Origin: Archilochus colubris
Taxonomy: Eukaryota > Chordata > Aves > Apodiformes > Trochilidae
NCBI GenBank assembly: GCA_023079485.1
Contig: CM041104.1
Coordinates: 373,676-437,675, forward strand
Length of the DNA stretch: 64,000 nt
Direction of reading: 5' to 3'
Below the pieces are notes generated by a model. That model was given only the letters and a program-made list of their open reading frames with translations. It had not been told where the DNA came from and made no database searches. Made by a program: the position numbers and the translations under genes. Position 1 is the stretch's first letter, and each line of letters opens with the position of its first letter. Positions 1 through 12,630 of this stretch are shown here, piece by piece.

Positions 1-1371
1 GGGAGGCGACGCTGTTGGATTTAGCACCGTGCCCTTCCCTTCCCCAGCTCCCAAAACACTTGGCAGAATTGCTATAAATAATCCAATAACAACAGCCAAG
101 TAAGAGGGTACAGCCCCAGGGAAGTTAATGTACCTCGTTGCTGTTTGGGCCTGAGGGGAGAGCTGGGTGCCACAGGGGACAGGGCACGGTGACATCAGTA
201 GCTGGCACGGTGGTGATGGTCCCCATGTCCTTGGCCAAGACCTTCAGTCTCTGTGGGCCCACATCGTAGTCCAGATTCTTCTATAAAATGGAACAACAGT
301 GATATCTTCTGCCAGCCCTTTGGATGAGCTCTTGGTTTCATGCTCCAGCCTGGGAGCAGCTGAGCTTCATCTCGGGTTGTTGCCCTGGATCTGGCCAGTC
401 ACTGGGACAAACAACTGAGTTTGTTCTTCTTGCCCTAACACTGGTACCACTTTCTCAATTTGGGTAAGACATGTCCCATGCAGCAAAGGCTGCTTCTAAC
501 CCTTCAAAATTCACCCAGCACAACCCTTCCCAAACTTTGGACCTCAGGGTGCTGCCAAGGTCACAAAGTACTCATCTCCTCTGGCTTGTCACAGGGAGCA
601 CCGTGTTGGTGTGAGGAGAGCTTGTGCCCCAGCTGCAGGACACTTGCAAGAGCTTTCTGGGACACCAGTGGGCTGTACAGCACAGCTGATGAGCCAGGAT
701 ATGCACAGCCATGGACAACATGTTATGAGACAGGAGAAACTGTGACATGGAGAAGTGCTCTGTCCCATGTTTGGGTTGGGTTTCTCTGGCCATGAGGCTC
801 TGATTATTTTGTAGAGCACATAGGTGATGATTTGAATTTTGGCACTCCTGAGGTGTCAGTAACAGGACATGGTCTTTCAGCTAGCAAAGATGCAGCATTT
901 TGAGCTGGGGATGGGCATTTGGTACATGAGAGCTGCTTTGGCAGCAGCAGGTGCCAGCACTGATGCTCTCTGCTCTCCCGTGTAGCATTGGAATTGGGTG
1001 AGGTTTCGACTGCTGTAAAGTGGTTTGAGGCATGAGACACAAAATGAGGAGTGTCGTGTGCCCCTGTTCCCAGAGCAGACTTCTCAGGGAAAGTTGTTTT
1101 GATTCACCTTTGGGTTGTTTTGATTCACCTCTTTACAGAGGCAGAATAACCAGCAGCAGGCACCAACCCGAGGACAGCTTAAGAACAGGATTTAGTGGAG
1201 ACCTGTTATTGACGTGCATTGTTGGTTGGTTTTTTGACAGGAGGTAAAAAAAGATATTAAAATGCGGGCTCAGAGATATTTCAGGTCAGAGATGTTCTTC
1301 AGGTGCCCCATCTTCAGGAAGGAACAGTTCATCTTTTCTCAGCAGTGCACATTGCAGCAGATCAGGTCTTG
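1..1371. other. Unique sequence, no gene recognised
   Basis: I see no repeat family, RNA gene or convincing exon here. A 111-codon open frame lies at 460-795 on the plus strand, but its translation is rich in Cys, Trp and Ser without domain order, and the minus strand is open over the same bases. It is most likely chance. Confidence 0.55.
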
Positions 1372-1750
1372 CACAGAACCACAGAATCTCAGCTTGGAAG
1401 GGACCTCAGGGACCATCTGGCCCAACCCTTCTAATATTGATGTTTATCTGAGATGTCTCAGCACCCCACTGAGCTGAGACTTCAGACTTTCCAAAGTGGG
1501 AGAATCCATCCCTTCCCCTGGGAGACCATTCCCATGTCTGACTGTCCTCATGGGGAAACATTTTCCACTTGCGTTCAGGCAGAATCTTCCCCAGGAGCAG
1601 CTTGTGCCCATTGCCCCTTGTCTTGTCCATGGGACTCCTTGTACACGGGGAGTCTCCATCTTCTTTGTAGCTGTCTTTTAGGTACTGGAACATGGGCATA
1701 AGGTCTCCTCTAAGCCTTCTCAGGGCTGAACAAACCCAATTCCTTACCCT
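1372..1750 (-). repeat. CR1 LINE fragment (3' end, diverged)
   Basis: Read on the minus strand this is the end of CR1 ORF2 plus 3' UTR. The 3' end lies at 1372, with the antisense hallmark CTTGGAAGGGACCTCAGGGA followed by the GTCCAACCC-like block. Upstream on the minus strand, part of the C-terminal ORF2 region can still be read (RRLRGDLMPMFQYLKDSYKE, then DKTRGNGHK), matching the usual CR1 order RRLRGDL...YLK...RTRGNG. The copy is 5'-truncated and mutated, and the later block departs from the younger CR1 copies in this window, so it is a different and older subfamily. Confidence 0.85.
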
Positions 1751-4249
1751 GCATGTTTGAACCCAATGAGGAAAGAGAATTGCTCTGCCTGACACCACCT
1801 TCCCCCAGCTCTGATGGCAACTGCCCTGTTCAGAGCTGCCTCCCAGGAAATTCAAACCCCAGGAAAAGGCTGGGAGAGGCTCTGGATAAAACAGCCCTGC
1901 AGCAGCAGCCAGCAGTCTGAGGCTGAGGACATGCACACCAATCAGCAGGAACATCCTGGTGCACTTCACTTGGGCACTAAAGCCCCAGAACAGATCGCAG
2001 GTAAAGGAAATGGCTTTATCTATTAAACTGCTGCCTTTGTTATTAATCATGTAGCGACTCTATCCAGGAGCTTTATGGGTGCTTCTCATTGCACAGGGAC
2101 AGCTGGGCTTGAATACAAATCGATTTCCATGGCACAGCCCAGACCTGGGGAGCAAAGCAGCTTCTGCATCAGATGGGAGGAGATGGAGCAGGAGTCCAGA
2201 GGGTTACACACATCCTGCAAATCAGGCACTGCAGGGAAGGGCTGCACAAGTGACTTTTGCTTGGCCAGATTCCCACATCTTCAGGATTCTTTGCTCTGCT
2301 TTGTGCTGCTCGTGTTCAAACAATACAGCAGCCTCAAGCTGGTGGCCTGTAAACACAAGGGATACAGCTACCAAGTTCTAGAGAAAGTTGGAGAAAAGCT
2401 TCAGGGCTTTGACTGCCTTCCTGGGTACCTACACTTTAAACTCTTCTGGTTTCAGAGCAGAACCCAAACTTCTTACAGTGTAATATTAGGAAGCAATTAA
2501 AGACCTGTGTGAGGATGCACAACATGCTGGTCAGACAGAAACCTGTCCAAGAGGGGCTGTCACTCAGGCCTCCCTGAAATACCCTCACTGGGTGCAAAAT
2601 CAGCAGCAGCCTTCATGTCACCTCCATGCAGGGCAGCAGAGGCACAGCAAGAAGGGGCTGTGGATTTTTAGTGCCTAAATCAACTTTGCTGGAAACATCT
2701 GACCTCTCTCTGCAGAGCCCTGAGCACGGGGTAAGTGGCTGCTGAACTGATCCAGTGCCCCCACTGCAACAGTCAAGGAGCTTGAGATGCTTCAAGAACA
2801 GGGCATCTACCAGGGGCATTAATTACTGGCAGCATGAGCCTTCCCTTTAAATACTTTTTGCTGGGGCTTCCTGCAGAGCAGACCTCCCCAGGCGTCATCT
2901 CCCCAGGCTGTTTCTGTTTCTTGCTTTGTATGCCCAGCAACACAGCAAAGAGCCCGTGGCATTTGCACAGGGACAACAAAGGGACTCAGCAGGTCACCTC
3001 TGCATCCCTGGGCCCCAGGTCAGCCCACAAGCCCTCATCTCCCTGGGGTGCTGTGGGAAGGAGGAGCTGCAGTCTTCTCTAATGAGAAGTGAAACCACCA
3101 AACCCATCTTCTCCTAACAGAGGAAAAATTCTGGTAACAGCTGAAAATGCATCTTGGCACCTCAAAGCCCTAAAAAGAGTAACTATCAAAGCTAGCTGGC
3201 ATCCTTCCACTCCAGCTAGAGTTGGTTGAGCTGGGTTTTTTTAATCATTACTGGAGACCTAGTAAAATAGGTTTTTATTCTGTAAGACTCCCAGGAGGCA
3301 GGCAATGGTTCCCAGCAGGGCATGGCCAGCTCAGCAAGCCTGTACCTTTTTAAGCCTGTACCTTCTTCACTTCTTATTTTCTGATTTCCTTCCCAGAAAC
3401 TGCTGAAAACATTTTCTTCTCAAAAGCCTTCCTGGAATAACCTGCCCTCCCTGTCTTACTTGGAAGGAATAAGAACATTTGATTTGGTGCAGGCTGAAGT
3501 CAGTAATCTGATATGATTTGCCAGCCCCCTGCAGAAGAAGGCAGGCACTAGGAGAGCTGGAAGGTAAATATCCACTGCCAAATTTTCAGATGAGGGAGGA
3601 ATTTCCTAAGGGAGAGAATCAGCACAGTGAATGTCAGTCTGTAAAAACCAGGCTGCTACTTTTCAGCTTTCTCTGCACAGAGGGAGCACAGAACTGGAGA
3701 GCTGTAGGCACTGAGTTTGATGTCTGAATGACAGCAGACAAGAGATGCTGGAATCATAAGGAGGCTCCTTGAGTGATGAACAAGGCCTGAAAATCACAGG
3801 GAGTTGGAGGGAAAGGAGAGAAAGCATTAAAAAAGGCTGTCTGAAAATCTACTCCCCTGAGACTGTGCAATGAGAAGGCAGATTTCAGAAGAATGCATAG
3901 AGAAGTTATTGAGACTTGTAAGCATGGGGTGATTTTTCTTTACTTACATAAAAATAAAATAAAATATATGTAAAAATAAAAAGACCCACTGACCTTGTCC
4001 TGATGCTCCAGGGGGCAGGGAAAGTGTGAGCCTCACCTGCTGCCAGATTGCTGCAACTTACGGGCAGGATCCTCAGCAGACTGAGTGAGGATGATGCCAG
4101 AGGAAGGGAGCAATCCCCCTGCCCTGTTATCCCTTGTGGGGCTGAGCCTCAGTGCTGGGATTTGAGAGGGGTTTGCAGCTCTGCACATGGGGCTGAGAGG
4201 GATACAGGGGACAGTGGAGAGAGGCAATGACTGTGTCACTGTCACAGAT
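1751..4249. other. Unique sequence with a short A/T-rich tract
   Basis: No gene or interspersed repeat is recognised. At 3947-3983 there is an AT-rich low-complexity tract built from AAAAT/ATAAAA units. The open frame at 2075-2500 (141 codons) has no recognisable domain and overlaps other open frames in this GC-moderate DNA. Confidence 0.5.
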
Positions 4250-4515
4250 GTGGAGCAAGAGGATAAGGGACAATGGCTTCAAACTTGAAGAGGGGGGATT
4301 TAGGTAGGAAGCAATTCTTTGTTGTGAGGGTGCTGAGCCCCTGTCCCAGGGTGCCCAGAGAAGCTGTGGCTGCCCCATCCCTGGCAGTGTTCCAGCCCAG
4401 GTTGGATGGGGCTTGGAGCACCCTGGGCTGTGGGAGGTGTCCCTGACCATGGCAGGGGTGGCACTGGGGGAGCTTGAAGGTCCCTTCCAACCCAAACCAG
4501 TCTGGGGTTCTATGA
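4250..4515 (+). repeat. CR1 LINE fragment (3' end)
   Basis: This is a plus-strand, 5'-truncated CR1. It carries the C-terminal ORF2/3' UTR block GTGCCCAGAGAAGCTGTGGC, then GGTTGGATGGGGCTTGGAGC, and ends in AAGGTCCCTTCCAACCCAAA followed by GGGGTTCTATG. The same block recurs at 20.6, 25.1, 34.0, 43.4, 49.8 and 55.2 kb, so this is the most frequent CR1 subfamily in the window. It is non-coding as it stands. Confidence 0.93.
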
Positions 4516-5344
4516 ATTGGGTGTCACAGACCATGGCATGGGGTGAAGAATGGTGAGACTTAAAATAGCAGCACCAGCAATCCTGTCTCTCAGTCCTTGG
4601 TTTTCTCTCCCTACTTTCTGTTTTCTGGAGGTTTGGGGTGCCCCAGGTCTTTGTTTTCAAGGTTTCCATCCCAGTCTGGAGCCTATTTTACACAGCAGTA
4701 GCTGGAGTTCAGAGTGGTGCCTGGGAGCTAGGGGTGCCAGAGTATTACAGTAAAAAAACATATAATCAGAAATCAGAGAACTAGTGAGGAAGTCAGCACC
4801 TTGTTATAAACCTATGCTAAATTCAGGCCACCAAGCCTGAGGTGTAAACATCCATATACGATTGCTGCATCTTCATTTTCTTTTTTTTTAAGTCTTATTT
4901 ATTTCATGTGATGTAACAGGGAGCGTGCTTCCCCTGAGATGAGGGAGGCATCTACTGAGAGCAAACTGCTGCTACAGCCCCTGGTGAGACCAGCAAGGTG
5001 GGAGTGCAGTAGAAAATGGATATTCCTTGTGTTTAATGTTGGTCCAGTTTACAGCCTGAAGAGTGGAAAGAAAATACAACAAACTGCCATTATCCCAACC
5101 CAGCACTGCTCAGACTCACAGGCTGGGTTATCTACTTAAAACAAATGTCATTAACTACCTCGCAGTTCACTGGTAGTGTCTGTCCCCTCTTCTCAGCACC
5201 TCTGCTCATCCTCCCCTGCTCCACATGCCCAGGGTCCCTGAGAGGTCTGGGGGGTGATCCAGGGCCTTTTCTTCCTCCTCTTTGCCAGAACTGGGACCTT
5301 CATGTTGGCTTCTGTCTTTCCACCTTGGTCTGCTTGTATTTGGT
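4516..5344. other. Unique sequence
   Basis: Nothing recognisable apart from a short T tract near 4880. No open frame of interest. Confidence 0.5.
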
Positions 5345-5425
5345 AGAATCACAGAATGTTCTGGGTTGGAAGGGACCTCAAAGATCATCAAGATCCAACC
5401 CCCCTGCATGGACAGGGACACTTCT
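5345..5425 (-). repeat. Short CR1 LINE 3'-end fragment
   Basis: Only about 80 bases of a minus-strand CR1 3' end remain: AGAATCACAGAATG, then GGGTTGGAAGGGACCTCAAA and GATCATCAAGATCCAACC. Such severe 5' truncation is common for CR1. Confidence 0.88.
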
Positions 5426-6275
5426 GGAGCACTGCCAGGGAGGAAAGGTTTTATACATTTTCTTTTTACATTATCTTCTTTCCATTTGGTTTCTAGGGCT
5501 TTTTTGTTTGGTTTGGATTTGGTTTTGTTTGTTCATTTTGCCTTCCTAAAGCTGGTTTTACTTGAGCAACACCAAGTTGCTCTCCTGAATGCCCAGCATC
5601 CCCATCCATGATGTGGCTGCAGTCTGGGGCTCAGCCCCTCCTGTTCCTGCACTCTGCCATCCACATTTTATTGCAGTCACAGACCACTCAGCCCACATCC
5701 AGCAGCTCCTTGCTTAGGCCCTAAACTACAGCAAACCTAAACCATGTTTCTTAATCATCTAAACAATTATTGTTTGCTTATTATTAATTACCTAAACAAT
5801 TATTATCACAGCTGCTATACACTAACACCAGCTCAGGGCACAGCAAGCCCAGACAATTCCTGAGGCTTTGCAGTACCAGGTCCATCTGAAGACTGTGACC
5901 TTCAGCAGCACCAGTAAAACTTACTGGGTGATTATTGGGTACTAAGGGAGTCGATGTCCATTCTTCAGGGCCAGGCTGCTGCTTTTACATCCACAGCAAG
6001 AAGTTTGGGAGATCTGGGGCAAAAAAAGATCTGTATAGAGGGGACTGAGTATGATTTTCTTGCTTAGGTCAGACTCTTTGCAAAGAAGAGAAAGAGGATC
6101 TAGAAGAGAGTGAAAAAATCAGCTATAAATTTTCAACTGAAATATTGCTGGTGGGTAAAAACTTATTTCCTTCACTTCCATTGCTCACTTTGACTTCTCA
6201 GCTCTGGCCACCTCTCCCCCATCACCACAAGCACCAGCAGACACCAGGATGCCCAGATTTGCTTTTGAGCTTGTC
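5426..6275. other. Unique sequence
   Basis: No gene or repeat family recognised. The stretch 5745-5830 is AT-rich, with two copies of AAACAATTATT about 45 bases apart. This may be a local duplication or chance. Confidence 0.5.
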
Positions 6276-7028
6276 AGGCACACTGCAGGATGCTGTGAGG
6301 CACATTGCAGGATGTTGTAAGGAACACTGCAGGTTGTTGTCAGGCACATTGCAGGATGCTGGGAGGCACGTTGGCTTACAAGACTGACCCCCCATCAAAG
6401 TATCAGCTTGTTGGTTATTGTTGCCCCTCTGGGGGCTGCAGCTCCAGCTGTGGAGCCAACCATGGGGATGAGAGTGCTCAGAGTCCTTGCAGGGTCCTGT
6501 GATCTTGGTTAACTCCATGCCCTGATAAATCTGGCTGTAGTTAACCATGAAGAAGCTGTGATGAGGAGCACTGGGACAGTCCCTTCCTGTGGCTGTGTCC
6601 TGGGACCTTCTCCAAATGAACCACTGGGTCCCAGGCATTTGTAGGAAACATCTCGTTCCTATTGACAGTAATGAAAATAGAGAGAAAGCTGAGGAAATCC
6701 TGAAGACCAACCCTGCAGAATCTCCCCAGATCAAGCCCTGGGCTTGATTTCCTGTGATCAGCTTGGCCATGTGGAGGTGTTCAGCCAGGCAGCTGTTACC
6801 TGTCAGAGCTTTCACAAATCCCCTGATGCTCATCACCAGTGGATCACAGGAGGACTCCTGCAGCTCAGGGGTATTTTTAGCTTCAGATTCTGTCAGGCAC
6901 CAAGCAGGGAGCCAGGAGGAATGGATGTGATGGTGAGCATCAGTCAGGCTCTGAAGAGCAAAGGCATATAATGAGAAGCTCTCTGCCACCCTGTAGGATG
7001 GATCATCCTGGCTTCTTGAAAATGACAA
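6222..7028 (-). other. Longest open frame in the window (268 codons), no recognised domain
   Basis: An ATG-initiated minus-strand frame runs 268 codons without a stop. I recognise no domain. The last 50 or so codons are Cys/Ser-rich because they read through the 22-bp minisatellite at 6276-6370. The rest is mixed, without obvious signal peptide, coiled coil or regular membrane segments. No CR1 or retroviral motif is visible. A frame this long is somewhat unusual by chance, but nothing else supports coding. It could also be an unrecognised old repeat or pseudogene. Confidence 0.12.
6276..6370. repeat. 22-bp minisatellite, about 4.3 units
   Basis: Tandem array with unit AGGCACACTGCAGGATGCTG plus two bases (22 bp). 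Four full units and the start of a fifth are present, each differing at one to four bases (ACACTG/ACATTG, GGATGC/GGTTGT, CTGTG/CTGGG). 22 is not a multiple of three, so any reading frame shifts from unit to unit. Confidence 0.9.
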
Positions 7029-9540
7029 ATAATATAGTTAAAGGAAAACAGGAGATGCTCACTGATACTGTGATCAAGTCGGTTACACAGAGAAGGAGTT
7101 GCTAGAAAAAACTTAGCTATGGATAAACTTTGAACTAAAGCAGAGAACAGGCTACTGGCTTATTTCTAGCCAATTAATTCCTAGCCTTGGGTTTTCTAAA
7201 TTTCACCCTGAATAAGGATTTTAATCAGAGAAGAGGGCCTCAGGTTTCCTAAGAAATTAATTGCTCCCAGAATTGAAGCCAAATGCTCCCAGGATCCCTC
7301 CTGCAGAAGCATTCAATGCATTTCATTCAATTCATTTCATAGAGGCAGGACCTTAACTACAAACCTCCCAGGCAAAGGTCCCTGTTCTCAGGGCACTCAG
7401 CATCTCCATGGCTGAGGGTTCTGTAAATAACCCCCTGCTTGTCTGGCACGGGCTGGTTCTAACTGGCAAAGCACAGAAGATGGGGGCATCAGAACTTCAC
7501 CTGTGCTTGGCTGATTTAAAGAAGCCCCAGAGAGCCAGGAGCCCCAACATCTCTGTTGGACTGAGGGATCATTTACCTGTCTGGACATGCAGCAAAGCCA
7601 GGGCTGGGGGATGGATATAGAAAACCAGGTGGTAGAGAGAACAAAACATTTCAACTGATTTAGAGCAGGAAAGACACAAGATGGCACAAGTAGCATTTCA
7701 AGGATGTCCTGAAGTTGAGAAGAGACTGATTCCTGCACTGCCTTAAAGCCACCACTCCCTGACTGGGGAACACTGAAGAGCACAATTGCACTTTAAATCC
7801 CTGGGCTTGCCAAGGAAGGTGCTTGTGCAGTAGATCATCTGGGTATCAGTCAGCCATAGGAAGCATCCTAAACTTGTGTGCAGAGGCTGGGTTATTTTAA
7901 GGACCTCTAGAAGCTTCAAATGAGCTCTTTGCTATCAGGAGGTGCTGCCACAAGTGGCTTCCTGACCTGGGTCTGCTTTGCAGTTCTCTGGGGATCTGCA
8001 CTCATAGACTGAGATCAGCAGAGTCTCCTAAACACATGGACAGAGGGCTGGTACCAAGAACCACAATGTGCCTGCTGCCTGATCCCTCTGTGGAATTTCC
8101 ACGGGGTGGGATAGGGATTCCAGTGCTTGTGGAAGGGTGTGGGAAGGATCCAACAGAGCTTGGACTGTGGTAAATATCTCCTTGTGTTAAGCCACAGTTC
8201 TGCCAACTGCTGAGCATGCTGGATCCCCCCCAAAGTCAGCAGGAGCTGAGACTTGGTGTTGCTCAGAATCCAAAGGTAACCCAGGGGCTGGGGCTACGGG
8301 TTCTGTACCCACTGGGACCCTGGCCCAGAGCTTTCTCCCCAGTCTGCGTGGGCAACCATAGAGTCCCAGGCAAACCCTGGCTCTAATCCCCTGGGGATCT
8401 CAAGCAGCTCAGGGCTGGAGGAGAGATTTGTAGCTCTGACTGCTCTTTACATCTTGCAGTCCTGGAATGGATTTTCTCCTTGGAGAGAAGTCATCAAGTC
8501 AACAAAAACAGCTTTCCCAAGCCATGCTGGCACACCAGACATCATCTCTCCATCACACTCCTCTCTCCTACCCTTCTTCTGGTGTCCCAGGACTCTGTGC
8601 TTTGATTTCTGCACTGCAAAAGATATGTTGCTGCTGCTGCTGCTGTTCACGGGAGCTTCAGCACTTCAGCTGAGCCAAAATATTACTCTGCTTGCCACCC
8701 TTTGTAGCAGAAGTTTGCTTGAATTAAACTCTTTGTTTCCCATTGTGTTGGTGCCATTTGGTTGATCAATTTAATGAGAAGAATTTTCCAGTTGTTTATG
8801 TTGGGGCACCAGGCTGAGTCCCCATCCCTGCTGCTGTTTCCTTATTGCCTTCCTCCCACCCCACCAAACAAACTTCAGTGCCAGCTGCTCCTGTCTCCTC
8901 AGTTGGCCATCTCACCTCTTTTGCTGGGTCTTGTGGACCCTGTGAGAGTCTGGCAAATGTGGGGCTGTGCCATAGCTTCATGTAAACCCAGCAAAAGCAG
9001 CTTTCCTACTGTGCTGGTTGTGTCCTGCTGCAGGGTCAAAAGGTTTTGTAGCATTGGACTGTTGCATGAATTTAAGAGGTTTGATGTAGTGTCTGCCTTT
9101 CCAAGGTGACAAAGGGGGCTATGTGAGCCAGTTTCCCTTCCAGAAAGGGGAACAAGAGGCTCCTGATGCCATGGAGCGCCCAGTCCCATGTGCTCACAGC
9201 AGGGACCAGGCTGTCCCCAGCTTGCCCTCAGCAGCCTCACCAAGAGCTGCCCCAAAGCTCAGCCTGGACCAAAGGTGACCAACACACTCCTGCCCAACAA
9301 GCCCCATGCTAGAAATGCACCCTAGCAGAGGCACCCAAGCTTTCAGCACCAAAATACCACCTGTTTCTTCAGACACTCCACAGAAAAGCCATCACATCAC
9401 TCAGGACAGCATCCAGTGTGACTGGGAGGTACCTCTGTGTAACCAGCCTGCCTTCCAACCACACACACACTGTCTCTGGGACTCTGTTCTCCTGATGCTG
9501 CTCAGGAAGTTCCCCAATTGGCTCTTCAGAGCAGTGTGCT
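7029..9540. other. Unique sequence with a short (TGC)6 run
   Basis: No gene recognised. A (TGC)6 trinucleotide run sits at 8629-8646 and gives overlapping leucine-, cysteine- or alanine-type frames of no meaning. Other open frames up to 128 codons have no domains I recognise. Confidence 0.5.
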
Positions 9541-9641
9541 GGAGAAGTGGAGAAGAGCTGGAGAAGAGATCGAGAGGAGATGGAGAGGAGATGGAGATGG
9601 AGAGGAGATGGAGAGGAGATGGAGAAGAGATGGAGAAGATG
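9541..9641. repeat. GA-rich purine tract (GGAGATGGAGA-like)
   Basis: About 100 bases, almost entirely purine with scattered T, built from irregular GGAGAAGAGAT and GGAGAGGAGAT units of 11-12 bases. It is open in several frames and encodes Glu/Arg-rich low-complexity peptides, which I treat as artefacts. Confidence 0.85.
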
Positions 9642-10739
9642 AGCAGAGCCGGAGCAGAGCAGGAGCAGACACTTGCCTTGCCGAAAGCCCCAGCTCAGTC
9701 CTGCCCAGGTATTAAGGTGTTAATTATGTTGACAGCCCAATCAGCACCAGAATAACCAGTTTCTTCATTCATCAAGGACCTCAGCCCATCGGTAATCCCT
9801 GCCAGCTCCCGGGTTAGCAGCCCCCCCAGCAAACCCTTCCCCTCCACCCCCGCAGTGATGAGCTGGGGGGGGGTTGCAGGGACACATGTGAAATGTCAGC
9901 ACAGATGGAGGTTAAGCTGCCTTCACCTAACGTCAAACCCACCATCTGCTTCTCTCCTGCGTGGCTTTAATCAGGTTTTCTCAACCAAAAAAAAGAGTTA
10001 AAAAAAAAAATACAAAAAGAAGGGAGAGGCCTTGGGAGGACACTGAGCACCCGGGTCCCATGGCCTTTCTGTGCTCATGTGGAGGGGCCCAGGGAGCTGC
10101 AAGGGGCTCATCTTGCCATTTGGTACCAAAAGGCTCTGTGGGGCTGCCTCTCCAAAGGCAGAACTTGCCAGGAGCAAGCCATGAACCCCAATGAGTGTGG
10201 AGGAAAGGAAGCCACTGTCAAAGTGGACCTTGTCCTCACATGACTGGTGGTGTTTCTTTAAGAAAAAAATCAGGAAAAAAAAAGCTTTCAGCTGATGAGA
10301 TCTTTTAGTCAGACCCTGCTTGGTTCCCGTATTAATTCTTGCACTCTCCAGAGCAATGTGTTTCAGAAGACAAGCGGAGAGCAGAAGAAAATGAGAAATG
10401 GAGAGTTTGCTCCACAGCTACAGCTGCATTTCCATCTTGTCTTGCCTTGCCCACCCAAGCCAAATATGTTGAAAGCCTTTGCTAGGTCAAGGATAGATAC
10501 TTTTAAGCAAGATTGTACTTTTTGTAAGATGACTGGCTGAACATTAAACTAAAAGATAAACTACATGAAAGAGTTTTTTGACCCAGTTCCCAGCTCCCAG
10601 TTCAGGGTGTGGACAGGGCTTGTCTCCTCCCAGCAGTGACATTATTAACAACCACCAAGCCCTTGATCCACCATAATCTCCAAGACCTCCACTCAGACCT
10701 GCTCATCAGCTGCCTGTTCCCCATCTTGAATTAATCTAG
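9642..10739. other. Unique sequence with A-rich stretch
   Basis: Contains A-rich runs at about 9987-10020 and 10262-10285. No CR1 or LTR hallmark and no convincing exon. Confidence 0.45.
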
Positions 10740-11480
10740 CTGGTTATCCCTTTCCAGGTGTACTTATCCCTCTCAAGGAGCATCTCATTTTTTCAAATCA
10801 TCTCCAGCTCAGCTGTGAAGCTGTGAACCTCATTTGTAAGTCCAGTCACCCCAGACACAGCCCTTCTGAAGCACTGGTGTCAGCCAGCTTGAGAAGTGTT
10901 TTCACTCTTCCATCACTGGGCCCATTAATGAAAGTGCAGCAAGCTGAGATCATATAGTCAGCTCCCTGCTTTGACAGTAATCTGTCAATGATTGCTCCAT
11001 CTATAATTTTCTAGCCAGTTCTGCAAGTACCTAATAATATATTCACCTAAGAGAGATTTTTCTAGCTCATGAAGGTGTCATGGGAGACAGTGTCTAAAGC
11101 CTTCCTAAAATCAAGATCTATGGCATCCTCTGTTCCTGCTCTGTCCACAAGGCTTTTTGCACTGTCATAAATTAAATCAGATTGCTTTGACATATTTGTT
11201 CCTGACAAATGCATTCAGACTGCTTCTCAGCTCTTTGTGCTCTTCTGTGAGCTCACAGATGCTCTGTCTGACTATCTAGTCCAGGGTTTGCTGAAAACTG
11301 AAGTCCTACAGCTCTGTAAGGAGAGCTCCTAACTTTCTGCCTCCTTACTAACATTTCAAAGATTTACATTTAAAGATTTTTACTGTCTTTCTAGTTTTCC
11401 AGTACCTTACAGTCCCTCAGCAAATCCATAAAACTAACAGCCAGTGCTTCCAAGATCTCATCAGCTTGTGCCATAGCCAC
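10740..11480 (-). repeat. Ancient CR1-like LINE remnant (reverse transcriptase region)
   Basis: On the minus strand, bases 11118 down to 11077 translate as part of a reverse transcriptase palm region: LDFRKALDTVSHD, close to the CR1 consensus LDFxKAFDTVSH, whose first Asp is the catalytic Asp of RT motif A. Just upstream the frame reads QSDLIYDSAKSLVDRAG, resembling the CR1 LI-FYD-VD-GRA segment. Stops and frameshifts break the rest. The flanks (wording such as TTTTCTAGCCAGTTCTGCA downstream) resemble antisense CR1 elements I know from turtles and crocodilians, so this copy is probably much older than the others here. Outer limits are uncertain; 11040-11240 is the secure core. Confidence 0.6.
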
Positions 11481-12596
11481 CACACAGCAAAGTTCCCTAA
11501 GACAAAGCCAAATAAATCATTTGCGTTTTTGGAGGCACCTCTTGAGCCATGTTTCTCCAGTATTTGCTGTTTAGGTGTTGAAGCTCAGGGAACCTCACAG
11601 AATGCTGAGGACACCACTGCAATCCAACATGCAGTCAAGTCAGGACTCTGGGTTCTTCAGACCCTTCCAAACCCACTAAAAATCATGGTTTCACATAGCT
11701 ACCTCCATCCAAGTTCTTTTCAGTCCATGCCATCCTCTTTGCTGTACATAATGCTGGAATTTGAGGTCATCCTCAAGTGCCCTGAGCATATTTCACCTAA
11801 ATTTACTGCTAGTGCTCCTTGCACAAAAGATATTCCCCCCAGGCTCCCTGTTCCTGAAGAGCACAGGGAGATGTATCCCAGAGCCTCCTTGCACTGCTTG
11901 GACCTGTGGACTCTTTGCTAGAACCCTGTGCCAACTCCCCAGCTCCAGATGTTTCTGCTTTGTGTTTCCTACAGGGCCATCTCAGTGCAAGTTCTGAGGT
12001 CTCCAAGCACGGGGAGCTGAATTTCCTGCCGTGGGATGCTGTGAGGTTTTTACCAGATAGACAAAGAGCCCACTATAAAGTTCTAAACTTCCATGAGCAC
12101 CTTTGGTGCCTGCCCCACCACTCTGAGATCCATTCCCATACCTGAAGACAGGTCATTTGTCAGAGACAATCACATTGCCCTTCTGCTTTGCAGAAGATTG
12201 AGGTTTAAATCTCCTTTATTTGATAAACTAAGCAGCATGTCTGTGTTTATAACTTTCCTGTAGCTTTCACTTGTACTTTTATGTTTATGTGTGCAGGGAA
12301 AAAGACAAGAGTACAGCATTTTGGGTGTAAAAGAGTATTTCTTGGATTATGCTGAAGATTTTGCCTATCATTTTCTCCCATTCAAGCCATGGCCATGGTT
12401 ATCAGGATCACTCCTAGGTTTCTCTTAAGCCTGGTTGATATTCATGAAGCTCATTGCCTTCCTTTACAAACTATTTTGGTAAGAAGAGTGCCTTAACAAG
12501 GCACAGTTCTTATGTATGTCATCAGAAGTTCAACTAGGAGATGAAAGAAATTATCTCCATAATGAGAACAAAAGCAAAGATTTAATTTTGCAAGAG

Positions 12597-12630
12597 AAAA
12601 ACCAAACCAAACCAAAACCAAAACCCAAAA
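12597..12630. repeat. (CCAAA)n simple repeat
   Basis: Short A/C-only tract of CCAAA and CCAAAA units, imperfect. Confidence 0.8.

Noticed and set aside
6276..6370. Regular repeats as a possible CRISPR array
   Set aside because: Units are directly adjacent without spacers, in a vertebrate genome; it is a minisatellite.
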